From Thuidium tamariscinum (lineage: Eukaryota; Streptophyta; Bryopsida; Hypnales; Thuidiaceae), in the NCBI GenBank assembly GCA_947034885.2, contig OX344752.2:27098386-27162385 (forward strand): DNA of 64,000 nucleotides. Reading direction: 5' to 3'. Positions 25,197-36,968 of the stretch are shown here, in pieces (within the stretch, counting starts at the first letter, position 1; every line of letters starts with the position of its first letter). The notes beneath the pieces were generated by a model, which was given only the letters and a program-made list of their open reading frames with translations, was not told the DNA's origin and did no database searches. The translations under genes were made by a program, and so were the position numbers.

Positions 25197-25548
25197 ATCT
25201 CACAAGATCAATAGCTTGTGATTTTTTGAGAAATCGACGGTGATTTCAAAGGTCAAGATTTTTTTTAAACTATCAATGGCCTATAAATTTTTGGAGAGGG
25301 GGAAGGGGAAGGGGAGTGGGTCACATCAAAGGATAGTGTAGCATACTTGTCAGTACTCAAACTATGTAGCTCACATTGAACAAGTAAAACAGCCCCAAAA
25401 TATAGCCAATTATAGAGAACTCAAGCCTGCTATTTTAGTTTGCATTCACCTAGATTGGTTCACATTCTTGGTGCTAAGAATTCTTAATGTGTGACCTTGC
25501 TTGTGCATGCCTTGTTAGTTACAACTGGGTCAAAATTAGGCACACTTA

Positions 25549-25567
25549 AGGTATGTTCCCACTTGAG
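25549..25567 (+). repeat. Harbinger left terminal inverted repeat
   Basis: AGGTATGTTCCCACTTGAG, preceded by the TTA target duplication. Confidence 0.95.
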
Positions 25568-27031
25568 ATGAAGGAAGTGTTGTTAGGGACTTCAAAGAGT
25601 GAACAGGATGAACGAATGGGTAATGGTGTTGTGCGGTGGAAGCCAAGCCTATATGGAGGCAGTGGGCCAACACCGAGGTAGGAGCATCAGCACGTACACT
25701 ACGAATTAATTTTAGAAAATTGTGGCATTCATGCCATTAACTCCGCTGCACCATTCACACTGTTCCAGTCAAGTAGTGAGGACTATACACGTTAGCACGC
25801 TTGTGTTTCCTTGTAGTGAAGGTGCTTCTGATCTTTAAAAAAAGACTGCGGGAGGCTTGTGGAGTTGTGGGGTCCTGCACCCAATGTGTGGGGTACGTTG
25901 CTGTCATGGGAACTGGCCTCCTCAGAAGCAGAAATCACGGCAATGAAGGTCTTTTTTCTACCACACATAGAGCTTCTACAGACAAGGAGAATGACTGTTT
26001 ACATTGAGGATTGCAAAAAACTATTGGCGTACACCAAATTAGAGGTAATAGAATCGTTTTGTACACGCACATCACTGAAGTGGCCAGGGAATTTCAATTG
26101 TTGTCTTTATGTGATGTCTTCAAATTGTTGGCCCTTGCCACACCATTCAATTGCATAAAATAATTGTTGTCCATGACTTGCTATAGAACACTGTCGTTTA
26201 TTCTAGAAGTTGTTTTTTACGCTCATAGAAGCAATTGTCATCATTATGAAGTCCCATTTTTGGCTTCGTGTACTGACTCATACGTAGAGTTGCTGTAAGG
26301 CGTGCATGAAAATGGATGTTGACGTTTCCATGGTAGTTTGTGCTTGTGGTACAGAGGGAAATTCAAAGACATGGTTAACAACACTTCAAGACAACGTCGA
26401 CCTCGAAGACCCCCCTGTTCGATGTCAGGTACTGCCGGTATGTCACCATGCCGCTCAGTCAATGTAGCATATTCGGTGACTCTACAATGGCACTGATCTT
26501 TTGAGAAGTAAGAGAGTTGTCATGATCTTCTGTGTTTGTTGTATGTCGACTCCTTCATGGTATATGGAAGTCCGTCTATGCGCTACTGTTGCAATTATTG
26601 TAGTCACTCGCATGAAGAGACTATAATAGCTTTGCCAATGGCGAACGATATTGGCGTTTACTGTATCTTATGTTGCTTGTCATTTTGACGATGACGATCA
26701 TGCTGGAGGAGTTCACACTTCGCATGAAGCTTCTGTACATGTGTGTTATGTGCGAGGACCTGATGTCCGTGATTCGCAACTTCTGCTAGATTGTTACATA
26801 GTGTAGGAGCCTTCTTTTGGTGATTCGCTACATCCACTAAGTCGTTAGTCTTCGACTTCTATATGCACCTGTCCGTTTAGGGTTGTCCACTAACGGTGCC
26901 ATGCATGCACACGTACAAGTCTTATACATTTCTGAGAACCACTTTTGTATTGTTGTACTGTCATTTTCGTATCCTTTGCTCTGCTTCATTCTTCTATGTA
27001 TGAACTCAAGTCTACGTCCTCATGCTAATGC

Positions 27032-28480
27032 ATGCAAGGCTATGCTTTGAGCCCTCACGTATTGTACTATAGTGCATGTAGATTTTATCCCTACGGTCTT
27101 TTACAAAGCACACTCACTACAAACCTATATTGTGTCGACACTGCAGGAGATGGTTTACCTGTGCCTGTTGCGGCAACTCCAAGTGTCAACAGCATTCCCC
27201 CACGTACATCACCAATCAATGCCGACAGAGCTGAAGACACCGCATCTCAACCCAACAATGTGCAACCAACGAGAATCAATCAAAATCCAAACTGGACTGC
27301 GCTTGAAGTGCTACTTCTAATTCAAGAAAAACATGATCAACACCTCGTAGTGCTCGAAACAGCTGATGTCCATCACTTGATGCAATCGGACATTGAAAAG
27401 TGGAATAGTATTGCACACGACTTGCATTTGGCGAGCCGATCAACATTCCCACGGGATGGACAAGCCTGCAAGGTAAAGTGGACCTAGATTCATACGGACT
27501 ATAAGAAAATCAATGACTTTTATAAGCGGATAGGAGTGAATGCACGGGAGTATTGGGACATGTCTGTCCAACAGCGAAAAGTTGAAAGCATGCCCCACTA
27601 CTTCCTCCGAAAGTTTTTTGATGCGATCCATGAGTGGAATGGCGATCAATCCGAGGTAACACCACTGCATGGGCGAGATATTCTATCAAAGAAGGACACA
27701 AATTGCCCGCCGATTTAGCGCCCACTACAGCTTCCGCAAACTGATGAGGACTCTGATGCCGACCCTTAAGACAAACTTCCGGCACCTAAAAACGAAGTCG
27801 GCGACGCTACAGCACAGAAGACAGAACGACAACCGGGCAAACAGCATGTGGCCCCTGTCACTAACGAAGAGCAAGCAGGACCATCGCGTCCACGGAAGCG
27901 TGTACAGAATTTTAGCGGCTTACCTTTCGGAGCAGTGGCCCAAAACTTGAGCTCCTCCAGCAATGCCTCCATCACTGATTGACGAGGACGTGGAAACACC
28001 GGCATGAGACGGAAGCACGTCGCTGGCCACACGATTCTAGCTGAAGCTACAAAAGCCACTGGCTCCGTCATGGCCTCGCAGATGCAAGGCATCACTGAAG
28101 CCAGTCTCGCTGTAGAGAAATCTAAAATCAAGGTACAGACACGACTATTCAAAGAACAGATGTTGTATTACAAGGACAGGGATAGGAAGCTTTAAGAACC
28201 TGCAGCAACTTCACATGAAAATGAGAGACTATCCATTGTGAAGCAAGGAGAGATGGTGAATTGTCTAGCACTCATGACTGAAGTTCTTGCGAGAGGATTA
28301 GCGATGTCCACATACCGCAAAATTGACACATCGCCTAAAGGCAGTCCAGATTCCCAACGCACCGGAAGCCGACCTGTACATGCTTCGACTAACACCAGCG
28401 TCCCAGCCAAAATGGCCTTCTGTCCTCCCGATGTGAGTCAGTCACTCCGCAACGCTGGAGAAGAAGTCTCGCCGAAATGA
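27032..28480 (+). pseudogene. Harbinger Myb/SANT-like (trihelix) protein ORF, five in-frame stops
   Basis: In active PIF/Harbinger elements this protein binds the element ends and helps import the transposase into the nucleus. One frame runs without a shift from 27032 to the final TGA at 28480, about 480 codons. The DNA-binding region starts near NWTALEVLLL (about residue 88) and continues past the first stop through IHTDYKKINDFYKR. A C-terminal helical region (ASQMQGITEASLAVEKSK, then LFKEQMLYYKDRDRKL) looks like the coiled-coil tail of these proteins. In-frame stops lie at 27485 (TAG), 27716 (TAG), 27767 (TAA), 27980 (TGA) and 28193 (TAA). Each is one C-to-T change from a Gln or Arg codon. 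The true start may be downstream of 27032. Confidence 0.8.
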
Positions 28481-28987
28481 AGCAAGTACTGCTGATGACC
28501 TCATTTTTGGACCTATACAGCTTTCAATGCGCCCAACATAATCGGTGACATGCTTCACCACCTTTCTCAGGCGATGACATCTGCAGTACATTGTCGAACA
28601 TTGTCATAAAGAGGGGTTCGTCAAAATCTTTTCTTTTTAATAGTTATTCACGGTAGATAAGGTTGCTCAATGTGTGATTGTAGTAGCCGTATCGGAGTAC
28701 GGTGCTTTCAGTTAAGCATTGGATTATATAATTACAACACCCCAAAAAAATAAAAAAAGCAAAAATTGTACAAAGTTTCGGTCGTCCTTTTCGTTACTAT
28801 GCTCAAAGTAGAAATGGTAGATGTAGTAGCATAGTAAACACTTGACATGTTGCATAATTACCAGAATAGCATTAGGACATAATACGTGCATTTTCAAATT
28901 TGGTGCAGTTTGTAGAATTGAAGTTCTATACGAGAAGATGTCATGATGACTTCATATTTTGCCCTACTATTGCAGAGGGACTTACCA

Positions 28988-30513
28988 TCACTCGTCGACA
29001 TAGCGGCACCGACGGCGACCCAGGTAAAGGCCGAGGTCTCTTCTCTTTTCGACAGCTTCTCCTCTAACAGATTGACTTCTTGCAAGTTGGATAGGCCCAA
29101 TGCGCACATGGGGTGGTGCCTCCTCTTCTTCAGGCAGCCTTTTTTCTTGTAGCACTCTCAACAGTTCTTCTACATCTTTATGTGATCCACGAAGCATGAT
29201 GTTGTGCAGAATGGTGCAGCAAACGACAACGTCAGGTAAGAACGTGATATGTAGGTTTGACTTTCCAAGTAGCTCTCGGAAAGACTGCTTCATAATGCCG
29301 AAAGCATTTTCAACTACAACTCGACCTTTTTTCAACTTTTTATCACTAATAGAAAATTTGTCTGGTTTTGTTGTTTTGGTCACGTTGATGATTAACAAAT
29401 TTCTGTTAATCAACTGAAATCTATTGATCATCAATGCGACCAAAACAACAGAACCAAATAGATTTTCTACTAGTGTATTGAGGAGTGCATCATCAACAGA
29501 CATCTGAGTGTGTTCTCTGTGTGGTGTCATCAACCATGGAAGTAGTGGGTACCCAGAATCACCAATCAGATAAGGTGAAAAGCCATGCACTAGAGTGTTG
29601 GGGTTGAATAAAGTATTGTGCGTCGCTAGGTGAAAGAGAGTTGATCTCCGCAAGACCTGACTATCATTAGTTGAACCGGGCATGCCTACACGTAAGTCAA
29701 GGAAGCGCTTCTCGCTGTCCACCACAGCTTGACAATTCAAACTGTACCCTCCAGATTTGAAGTAGTAGTAGTCGGTAGCTGAATGGGAAGGCTTTGCTAT
29801 AGAGGTGTGCACACCGTTGATCGCACCGACTACCCCAGGTAAAACACACAACTCCTGGAATTTTGTTTGGCAATGTCGAAGGCGCTCACCGTGTGGCCAT
29901 GCTATTTCAGGCTTGAGGCAATCATTGATGGAGTGGACAACTTCCCTCAAAATTTTGGAGACACTACTTTTGCCAACAGCGAACATTTCGCTACATATGG
30001 TGAGGTTTGCACCATGACAAAGTTGAATAGAGTACAAGCTACCCTAACAAGGATAGGAATCACTAGTCTGTATCTTGGGGGGGTTTTTTGGACATGAGGT
30101 CGGATTATCTCAACTAGCGTGAACACAACCTATTTACTCATCCAAAACATAGATATCCAATAGTTTTGGTCATATTCCTCCATCACAAATTTTGAGAACC
30201 ATGTAGTGGACCTAGGTTTTACCCAATACAGCAACTCATCATGGAATACATTCAGTGCCGTACACAGTCGCAAGTTCTGGAGGGTGGTCTGCATCAACGA
30301 TAGAATGTCGCAAGCTGAGCGATCTTCCATGTCCATCAACACTACCATCTCTTTATCATCGTCTTCCACGTATGCAGGTGTAGTAGGATGTATCGTGAAT
30401 TGATCCACATTGAAAAGGAGGACCAGCAACCACAAAGTTATGGTAAGCGTAGTGTTCAGATCCAAAACCGGGTCCATAGTCTCCTCACGCCTCAAAACTG
30501 TAGTTGATCGCAT
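28988..30513 (-). pseudogene. Harbinger DDE transposase (DDE_Tnp_4 type), inactivated
   Basis: It catalyses cut-and-paste excision and insertion. The N-terminal frame (30513-30130) ends in EEYDQNYWISMFWMSK at an in-frame TAG. The next segment (VVFTLVEIIRPHVQ...ILVRVACTLF) is followed by a one-base shift near 30,030, after which the frame runs to 28988. Recognisable blocks are SEMFAVGKSSVSKILREV, ALPGVVGAI-like GVVGAINGVH, YLIGDSGYPLLPWLMTP and GRVVVENAFGIMK. The first catalytic Asp is replaced by Asn (GAING instead of GAIDG); the second Asp (GDSGY) and the Glu (VENAF) are present. Between blocks two and three, 45 extra codons come from an inserted CACTA-type MITE. Reading direction is opposite to the Myb-like ORF. 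Confidence 0.93.
29344..29475. mobile_element. CACTA-type hairpin MITE, 132 bp, inside the transposase
   Basis: The ends are CACTAATAGAAAAT and ATTTTCTACTAGTG, flanked on both sides by TAT (29341-29343 and 29476-29478), a 3-bp target duplication as expected for CACTA elements. The two halves are inverted copies over about 65 bp with roughly one mismatch in five. The element plus its duplication adds 135 bp, exactly 45 codons, and has no stop in the transposase frame. Confidence 0.9.
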
Positions 30514-31385
30514 AGGCCGTGGTCACTGAAGCTACGTTGAAGGAGGGCTACAACAATCCCAGTGTGGAAAGGCTGACCTGTGATGGGCACAGTAGTCATC
30601 GTATAATCCTCAGCACCTTTGCTTCACTATGATAATCTTAAAAGAAATGAGGAATGATGAAGATGAGGAAGTTCTTATATATGTACAATATAGCTCAGCA
30701 TTTCTACTATTATTCTCTGCAGGAAAGTAGACATGTCTTTCGAGGTACGCGAAGTGCACATGATTGACTCAATGCAGCAATAAACGTGCTAAGAAATGGC
30801 GAACCCTAAAACGGACGAGGTTTTAGAGCAAACAGAAGAATACCTTTGTAGGAGCCTCAGATGCTCCACCACGCTTTCTTGACGACCAATAGTTTACTGC
30901 TTCCGTTCGACAAAGTGCTTAAAACTGTGTTCTTCAAACGAAGCTCTTACTATGTACTGCCCTCAACGACACGCATCTACAACTCCAAACGCCTGCAACA
31001 CGAAGACTATGCATATGATAGGAACTCAAACTTGCAGCTGAGCAAAAAAATCACGTCGTACTGTCCATGGGTTCTTTGCACCGCACAATCCTCGCGTAAC
31101 ACCTTCAGTCACCTCAACGGACACCGAAACTCCTCCGTAAAGCTATGCAAATGTGAACAAGAAGACCCCACCATTGCTGCAGTGTCAATCGTTGGAAGTC
31201 CGCAACGGACGCAAAAAGGACACCTCCCGTATCCATATGTATACACGCTACCGTATGACGACTCCAAAACATCTACATACAACTTCCGAACCAACTACAT
31301 AGCCTAACTGAAGCTGCAACATCAGCTGCCATTGGGCCTAGCGTCTCATACTTTGCACAAAACTATTGTCTTGTGTTTCTTTAAC

Positions 31386-31404
31386 CTCAAGTGGGAACAT
31401 ACCT
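31386..31404 (-). repeat. Harbinger right terminal inverted repeat
   Basis: Exact reverse complement of 25549-25567, followed by TTA. Confidence 0.95.
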
Positions 31405-31636
31405 TTACTTACCTTAAGATTTTGATGAAATGAACAAGCCCTCAGGAACTGAAATATACCACTAAAATGCGTGATTGGTGAGACTTGGTGAGAATACACG
31501 TAAAGTAACCAGGCACACCCAATTGCCACACCTGCCTAACTGCAACACTTTGAATCAGTTGATTTTTAAAATATTTGTGTCCCTGCTATGAGAATTGTCG
31601 GTTTTAAAACATCTACCATATAGACATTTGAACAAT

Positions 31637-32178
31637 TTAACCCCTCAAAGTCTAGACTATTTGGAAGAATATTTTGGCATTGACATGCAAACAAAAGTTG
31701 TAGGGTTTGAATTCTAGATTCTATCCATATGATTTGATTCACTAATGCTATCACTAATATTTTTTTGTAAATATTGAAAGAAAAATTTTAAAATTCATTT
31801 AAAATATAATTACAAGCAAAAAAATTTGACATTTTTTGAGTAAATTTTGTTGGAATGGTTTTGAAATGAGGTTCTCTTGACATGGTGATATTTTGGAATT
31901 TTTGTGGTTTTTGATTCTATGACCTCATTTTTGCAATTCTAGATTTGAACTAAAGTCGATGCAATTTTGGCTTAGTCAACCACTTGACATACTTCCACAT
32001 TTGTGATTTCAGAAAAATATGTACTCTAGTTACAACAAATCCAACCCTTGGATAGGACAACTTCATAATGTATCCCTAAAAATTAGGATGACTTTCATCC
32101 AAGTTGCAATGAAAAAGAAATTTGACATTCAATTTGTACATTGTCCAAAAAATGGACATCAAAGCACTCAGGGGTTAA
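31637..32178. repeat. TTAA-ended repeat, 542 bp
   Basis: Begins TTAACCCCTCAAAGTCTAG and ends GCACTCAGGGGTTAA. The terminal inverted match is about 10 bases. It shares its right TTAA with the long repeat that starts at 32175. The interior is AT-rich and non-coding. Confidence 0.6.
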
Positions 32179-32925
32179 TCCCTGAATGATGCTAATACCA
32201 CTTTGTAGCTTCTAGATGACCAGAACATGATCTGGAGAGAGATTTGGAGAAATGATCTAGAGAGAGACTAAAAGCATTTTTTCATCCATTTTTGTTTGTT
32301 GACCTCTCATGAAGGGTTACAAAGAGTACTTAATTGATTATGTAGTCTTGCTAGTGTTTTTCCTCATGTGAATGAGAAGTTAGTAAAAAAAATATCACAA
32401 AATATGCTATTTTCAGTGTATTTTGAGAAGTTGTTGGTCCTTGCTCTAAATCTGAAATTTCTCAAAAAATGATTTTTCTTGAGTTTGAGCCCAACTTATA
32501 AAATGAAGGTCATCTATTCTAGTTTCTACTCAAATTGGAATTTTGAAAAAATTCCTAATATTGAATATTTTATAGCATTTTGAACTTTGGATGTATTTTT
32601 AATGTCTATTGTATTCTAACTATAGAATGATATGGAAATTTAGTTGACACCATAATTTTTGTCAATTTAATATCCCCCCATGGTGAAAATTTCGTATTTT
32701 TAAAAATAATTTTTCATTTGATGTGATTTTTCTTTACTTTATCTTCAATTCAATTCTCCACAAAAAAAATTCTAAAATTTTTGTGAAGTGTTCAAAACAT
32801 GTAATTTTTTCTCTAAGAAATAAATATAAAAATGTATATACATTTCTAGTTCAAAGATGGCAACAAATTGAGTGATGGGCATTAAAGCTTGAAACCTGTG
32901 GTTATAAGTGTCCTTTAAAGGTTAA
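32175..32925 (-). repeat. TTAA-ended long repeat, 751-bp inverted copy
   Basis: Read on the minus strand it begins TTAACCTTTAAAGGACACTT and ends AGGGATTAA. It is colinear with 22869-23557 and 24466-25196. Non-coding. Confidence 0.75.
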
Positions 32926-33158
32926 ACTTTTGCTTTTGGTATCAAATGAACTGCATTTTTTGGTTTAGTCAATTTTTGTATGATTTACTAATACCTATAG
33001 AAGGACCTTAAGGCCAAAAGTAGTCAATGAATGACTTTCAAGATTATTATAGAAATGATGAATGCACTTATTGGTCCAAAAAATAAATCATTTTTAAAAA
33101 CAAAGTAACTTCATAAATTTGACTGTCCATATAAATAAACTTCATTGTCATATTCAAT

Positions 33159-33425
33159 CATTAGAAGACATTTGAGGGCTATAGAAGGCTATGAATTCCC
33201 GGACTGCGGGAATGTAGAATCTATTGCTAGAACATGAATCTAATGTGGTAAAGAGAGTGCCACATCATCAATATTTTTTGCAAAAATATAATAAAAATTT
33301 GGACTTTTTTTTCACATTTCAAGACCTCAATTTTATTTATTTTTTAAATTTTGCCCTAACAACAGCCAACAATTACAAGAATAGTCCCAAAATGGACTTC
33401 CATAGCCCTCAAATCTCCTCAAATG
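33159..33425. repeat. MITE-like element, third relative of 6846-7129
   Basis: The left end CATTAGAAGACATTTGAGGG is matched inverted at 33395-33425 (ends CTCCTCAAATG). The subterminal word CCCGGACTGCGGGAA parallels the other two copies. The interior is T-rich and non-coding. Confidence 0.65.
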
Positions 33426-34846
33426 ATTTTATTTCTCTCGCTTTTGGGTAATACAATTGTGTGCATGCAAAGAGCTTCAAGTGGTTAACTGTATTGGAAT
33501 GAATTAGCATTTGGAGCAAGCCAATTGAAGTATGCAAGAAGGATGATATTACTACACCTATAATTGTCCTTAAAGAAATGTGGACCTCCATTTTCTAATG
33601 AAAAATGAATAAGGAAAATGCTTAAGATGGCAATTAGTAGAAAGGCATCAACAAAGTAGAGTTAGGGACCATTTAGGTAATGATAGAGGTCATTTGTGGT
33701 TCATAAGGTTGGTTGCTTTGGAACAATACAATTAACATTAAAGTTTATTTCAAATTTTTTAATTGTGCATTAAATTAATTTTGAGCTCACGGATAGTGTA
33801 GTGAGATTCTCCTACAACCTCTACATAGACATTGTCTCCTAGGAACAAATTCTTCTTTATATCACTAGTGCAATTTTTCTATTTTTATCTTCCAACCAAC
33901 TACAAGGCTTCTAGTGGCCCAAAGTAAGAAGAGTCTCCATCATTTGCTAATCCAATGAATTACTTTTTGTAAAAAAACAATACTTATAGTAGATTTGTTG
34001 TCCTTGGTAGACTTGCAATTTGGGCATACTAAAGTGAATACTTTGGTAAAGTCAAATATGTATTGCTCACTTTTCATCCAAAAAATACTAGTTTGGGCTT
34101 GTTTGACATATTGTTAGCAATTCTCTCAAGTCTAAATACCTAATCATCACCCTTTAAACTTAAAAGAATGACATCTATTATCAAGGTACTTCTCAAAAAA
34201 TTATTTTGATTTTTTTAATGGATAGGTATATTCTTCACAACTAATTATGGTCATTTGAAAAGTCATTCACTTGCCATTTTTTGGCCATTACATCCTACAA
34301 AGGTCAAGCCACAAAAGCTAATAAAAAAAAATTTGAACATTTTTGGAAGTGTACAAGGTTAGATTTGATTGTCATCTCTTACAGGAGTAAAGTTCAATGA
34401 ATCTATTATAAATTTTTTTGGATTGAAGAATTTTATAAATAACAAACTTGACTAGGGCTTATGTAACCAAATTTCTTAGTCAATCTTATAAGAGGCTGGT
34501 CTACAACCTCAAAACAAGATTATGATTGTTCAATAAGTTCAAATTTAGGATTGAAAAGGAAATCCAAAGAGTCTATCTACATGCACTATAGATAATTAAC
34601 ATTATCAATAACAAAATAAAGTTTCTTGACTACAAGATGTATGCACCTAAATGTATACATTTGTAACTTTCAAATTAAGTGGTAAACATGGGTCTCCTCA
34701 AATTAAATTACATTGAATGTTCTACTCTATGAGGTTTGTATATACTAATGTAAAGCAAAAGTATTGCATACATAATATTCTTGAGCAACTAAGAAACAAA
34801 CTTCTAAGAATAACTATGTCAACAATCAAATCTTTTTTCAAATCTC

Positions 34847-34884
<38 letters not shown>

Positions 34885-35757
34885 GACATTCTCAAAAAAT
34901 GAATTATTAACATCTCTGGAAAAAAAGTACATGACTCACTAGGCATCTTTTCTATAGTAAATATCAAATTTTCATGTTGCTCAATATATAGGAAGGTAAT
35001 TTGATCTTTGTTTATAAGACACCATGTATTGAATTGGACCTATCTCAAAGTCATTTTTAGGATGTAGGATACATTTTTAGAGATCTAGGACTATTTTGAG
35101 GTTTTTCTTGAATTCTTAGATGAAATACATCCGATATAAAGTAAAGTATGCCATTGTAGGTAGAATAGGAACAACCCTATTGTAGGCAAAATTGTAATGG
35201 TGGTGTACATTCAAGTTCTAATATGTTCATTGCCATTACAATTTTGCTCACAATGGGCTTGCTCCCATTTTGTTCTTACAGGGCTACATTGAATAAGGAT
35301 TTGAAAGGGACCCATACTAATTAACCAACATTTCACACTATTTACATATCTACCTTCCTTGTACATCAATAGTTATTGAAGTGTCCCACAGTTGTACATC
35401 ATATTTCAAACATCAATTTTTTTGCTTGGATAAATCTCTTTACTTTTTTGGTCACCTTAAAACCCCTATTCAATGTAGTGTATCTTATGGATAGGCAACA
35501 CATATGGTGTGGATGCCCATCACTTATTCAAAGTGTCTTACAAAATCCAACTTGTCTAGAGTGAAGCAAAGGACACTAAATCCTCCAATGGAAGTGGGAT
35601 TAGTGAGGTGGATTTCTCTCATGGAAAAATGCAGGAATTTTTTAATTTTTTTGCAACTAATTTATTTTGCAAATTCTGAATTCATATTTGCCATCACAAA
35701 CCCTCAGTTAGGTAGGGGTAATCTGGAATATACCCTAGACATGGCCCAAACTATCAA
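33426..35757. other. AT-rich intergenic DNA with a (TA)n run
   Basis: No gene was supported. A pure TA microsatellite occupies about 34849-34881. Near 35,676 lies one copy of a dispersed fragment (TTCTGAATTCATATTTGC) that recurs at about 36,807, 40,289 and 43,380 and, inverted, at about 43,640. Confidence 0.5.
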
Positions 35758-36141
35758 CATTGGAAACACCTAAAATTGTCCAAATAAGGAATTCAGCATA
35801 GTTGGAGGCATTGTTTTCTAAAAATGATATTTTTCTAGTATTAGCAAGTGAAAATCATGAATATTCACACAAAAAAAATTCGGAATCAGTATGTAATTTC
35901 TATGAATTTTCAAAGTGTTGGCTCCCTAAACCACTGGAACCATCCTATAGGTGTACCTTTAATTGAACACATGCTAAAATGAACTGTCAATGAATGAAAA
36001 CTATACATGTGTCTTACAACTGTATCAGCAAATTAGAATTAAACACTTATCAAACACTTTAATGAATGCTTATGGACAGATTTAGTGATACTCTAGGGTC
36101 CCCAAATAGGTATAGGGACGGAAATGGGTGTTTCTCCCTTA
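35758..36141 (-). repeat. Roughly 390-bp terminal-inverted-repeat family, copy 1
   Basis: Inverted relative to copies 2 and 3. Shared landmarks are AAACACCCATTTCCGTCC at one end, GGGTGTTTCC-like at the other, and an internal AGGGAGCCAACACTTTGAAA. No coding capacity. Confidence 0.8.
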
Positions 36142-36149
36142 CGGGACTT

Positions 36150-36550
36150 TTTTCACTCTTGCCCCGGAAAACACAAAATTTCCAGCGGAGGATTCAGTGT
36201 CTGATGAGTGGAGTGGACACCAAGCCTTCCGGTTCTGATCAAGCTTCTAGAACCTCCACGTCGGGCATCCGTCAGTCTCGGACTCGCGGCCAACAACCAA
36301 CCATTTGGGATTTTGGGGGTGCGCTTTCAGTTGACTCCACCAACAGTTCCGTACTCAGGACACCAAACCCGTGCAACGGAAACCGACCGACGGACCGACC
36401 TCTCCGTCCGCTTAAACACAACTGACGCCGCAAACTGGACTCCGCTTTTGCTGGACGAACTCACAGTCCGGGAAGAAATTTTAGCTCAACCGGCGAAAAT
36501 CCTACATTTTCTTGCACCAGCCGGTTGCTTGGAGAATACTCTCGGCTAAG
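36150..36550. other. GC-richer island of unknown origin
   Basis: A 400-bp block near balanced composition between AT-rich repeats. Plus-strand frames at 36066-36425 and 36208-36549 cross it but overlap each other and show no domain. It starts immediately after the CCCTTA end of the neighbouring repeat. It could be a captured gene fragment or a remnant of a former gene end. Confidence 0.4.
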
Positions 36551-36968
36551 TCTTAAGAAAATAAATAACATTCTTTTTTATACCTCTAAAATGATCGTGT
36601 TTTTTTCTAAAATTTTCAACTTCATTCAGAAATTCTGGATTTCAACTAGCTAACTTGTAACTAAATGCTAGTACTCCCCGTTCATTGGACTCACTCACTC
36701 AGTGAACAGAAAGGTCCCAACTTGGGGCCCAAGAGAACTGACCCCTCACTCTACTACTCCTCAGGAAAATGGTAAATATTTTTATTTCCCATGCATGAAA
36801 AAATTTGCAAACTTTGAATTCATATTTGCTATTAGAGGCCCCAAATTAACTAGGTGGTGTCTACATGGTAAAGTAATCATACACCAAAAGGTTTTTGTTT
36901 ATTTACTTGCACCTCTAGAAAAATTTGGAGTGTTTGAATAAGAGGGTTAGTTCACCTTGACTGTTTGA

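Larger units (their letters stand above)
25549..31404. mobile_element. PIF/Harbinger DNA transposon, 5,856 bp, full length but inactivated
   Basis: The ends are exact 19-bp inverted repeats (AGGTATGTTCCCACTTGAG at 25549-25567 and its complement at 31386-31404), flanked by TTA on both sides (25546-25548 and 31405-31407). TTA is the target duplication typical of PIF/Harbinger. Inside are two convergent genes as usual for the superfamily: a Myb/SANT-like DNA-binding ORF on plus and a DDE transposase on minus. Both carry inactivating changes, so this copy cannot move by itself. The exact ends suggest it is younger than the surrounding repeats. About 1.5 kb at the left and 0.9 kb at the right show no supported coding. 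Confidence 0.95.

Noticed and set aside
30861-31307. 148-codon plus-strand frame at the right end of the Harbinger element
   Set aside because: No homology recognised and not part of the usual two-gene content. Probably chance, though a third small protein cannot be excluded.
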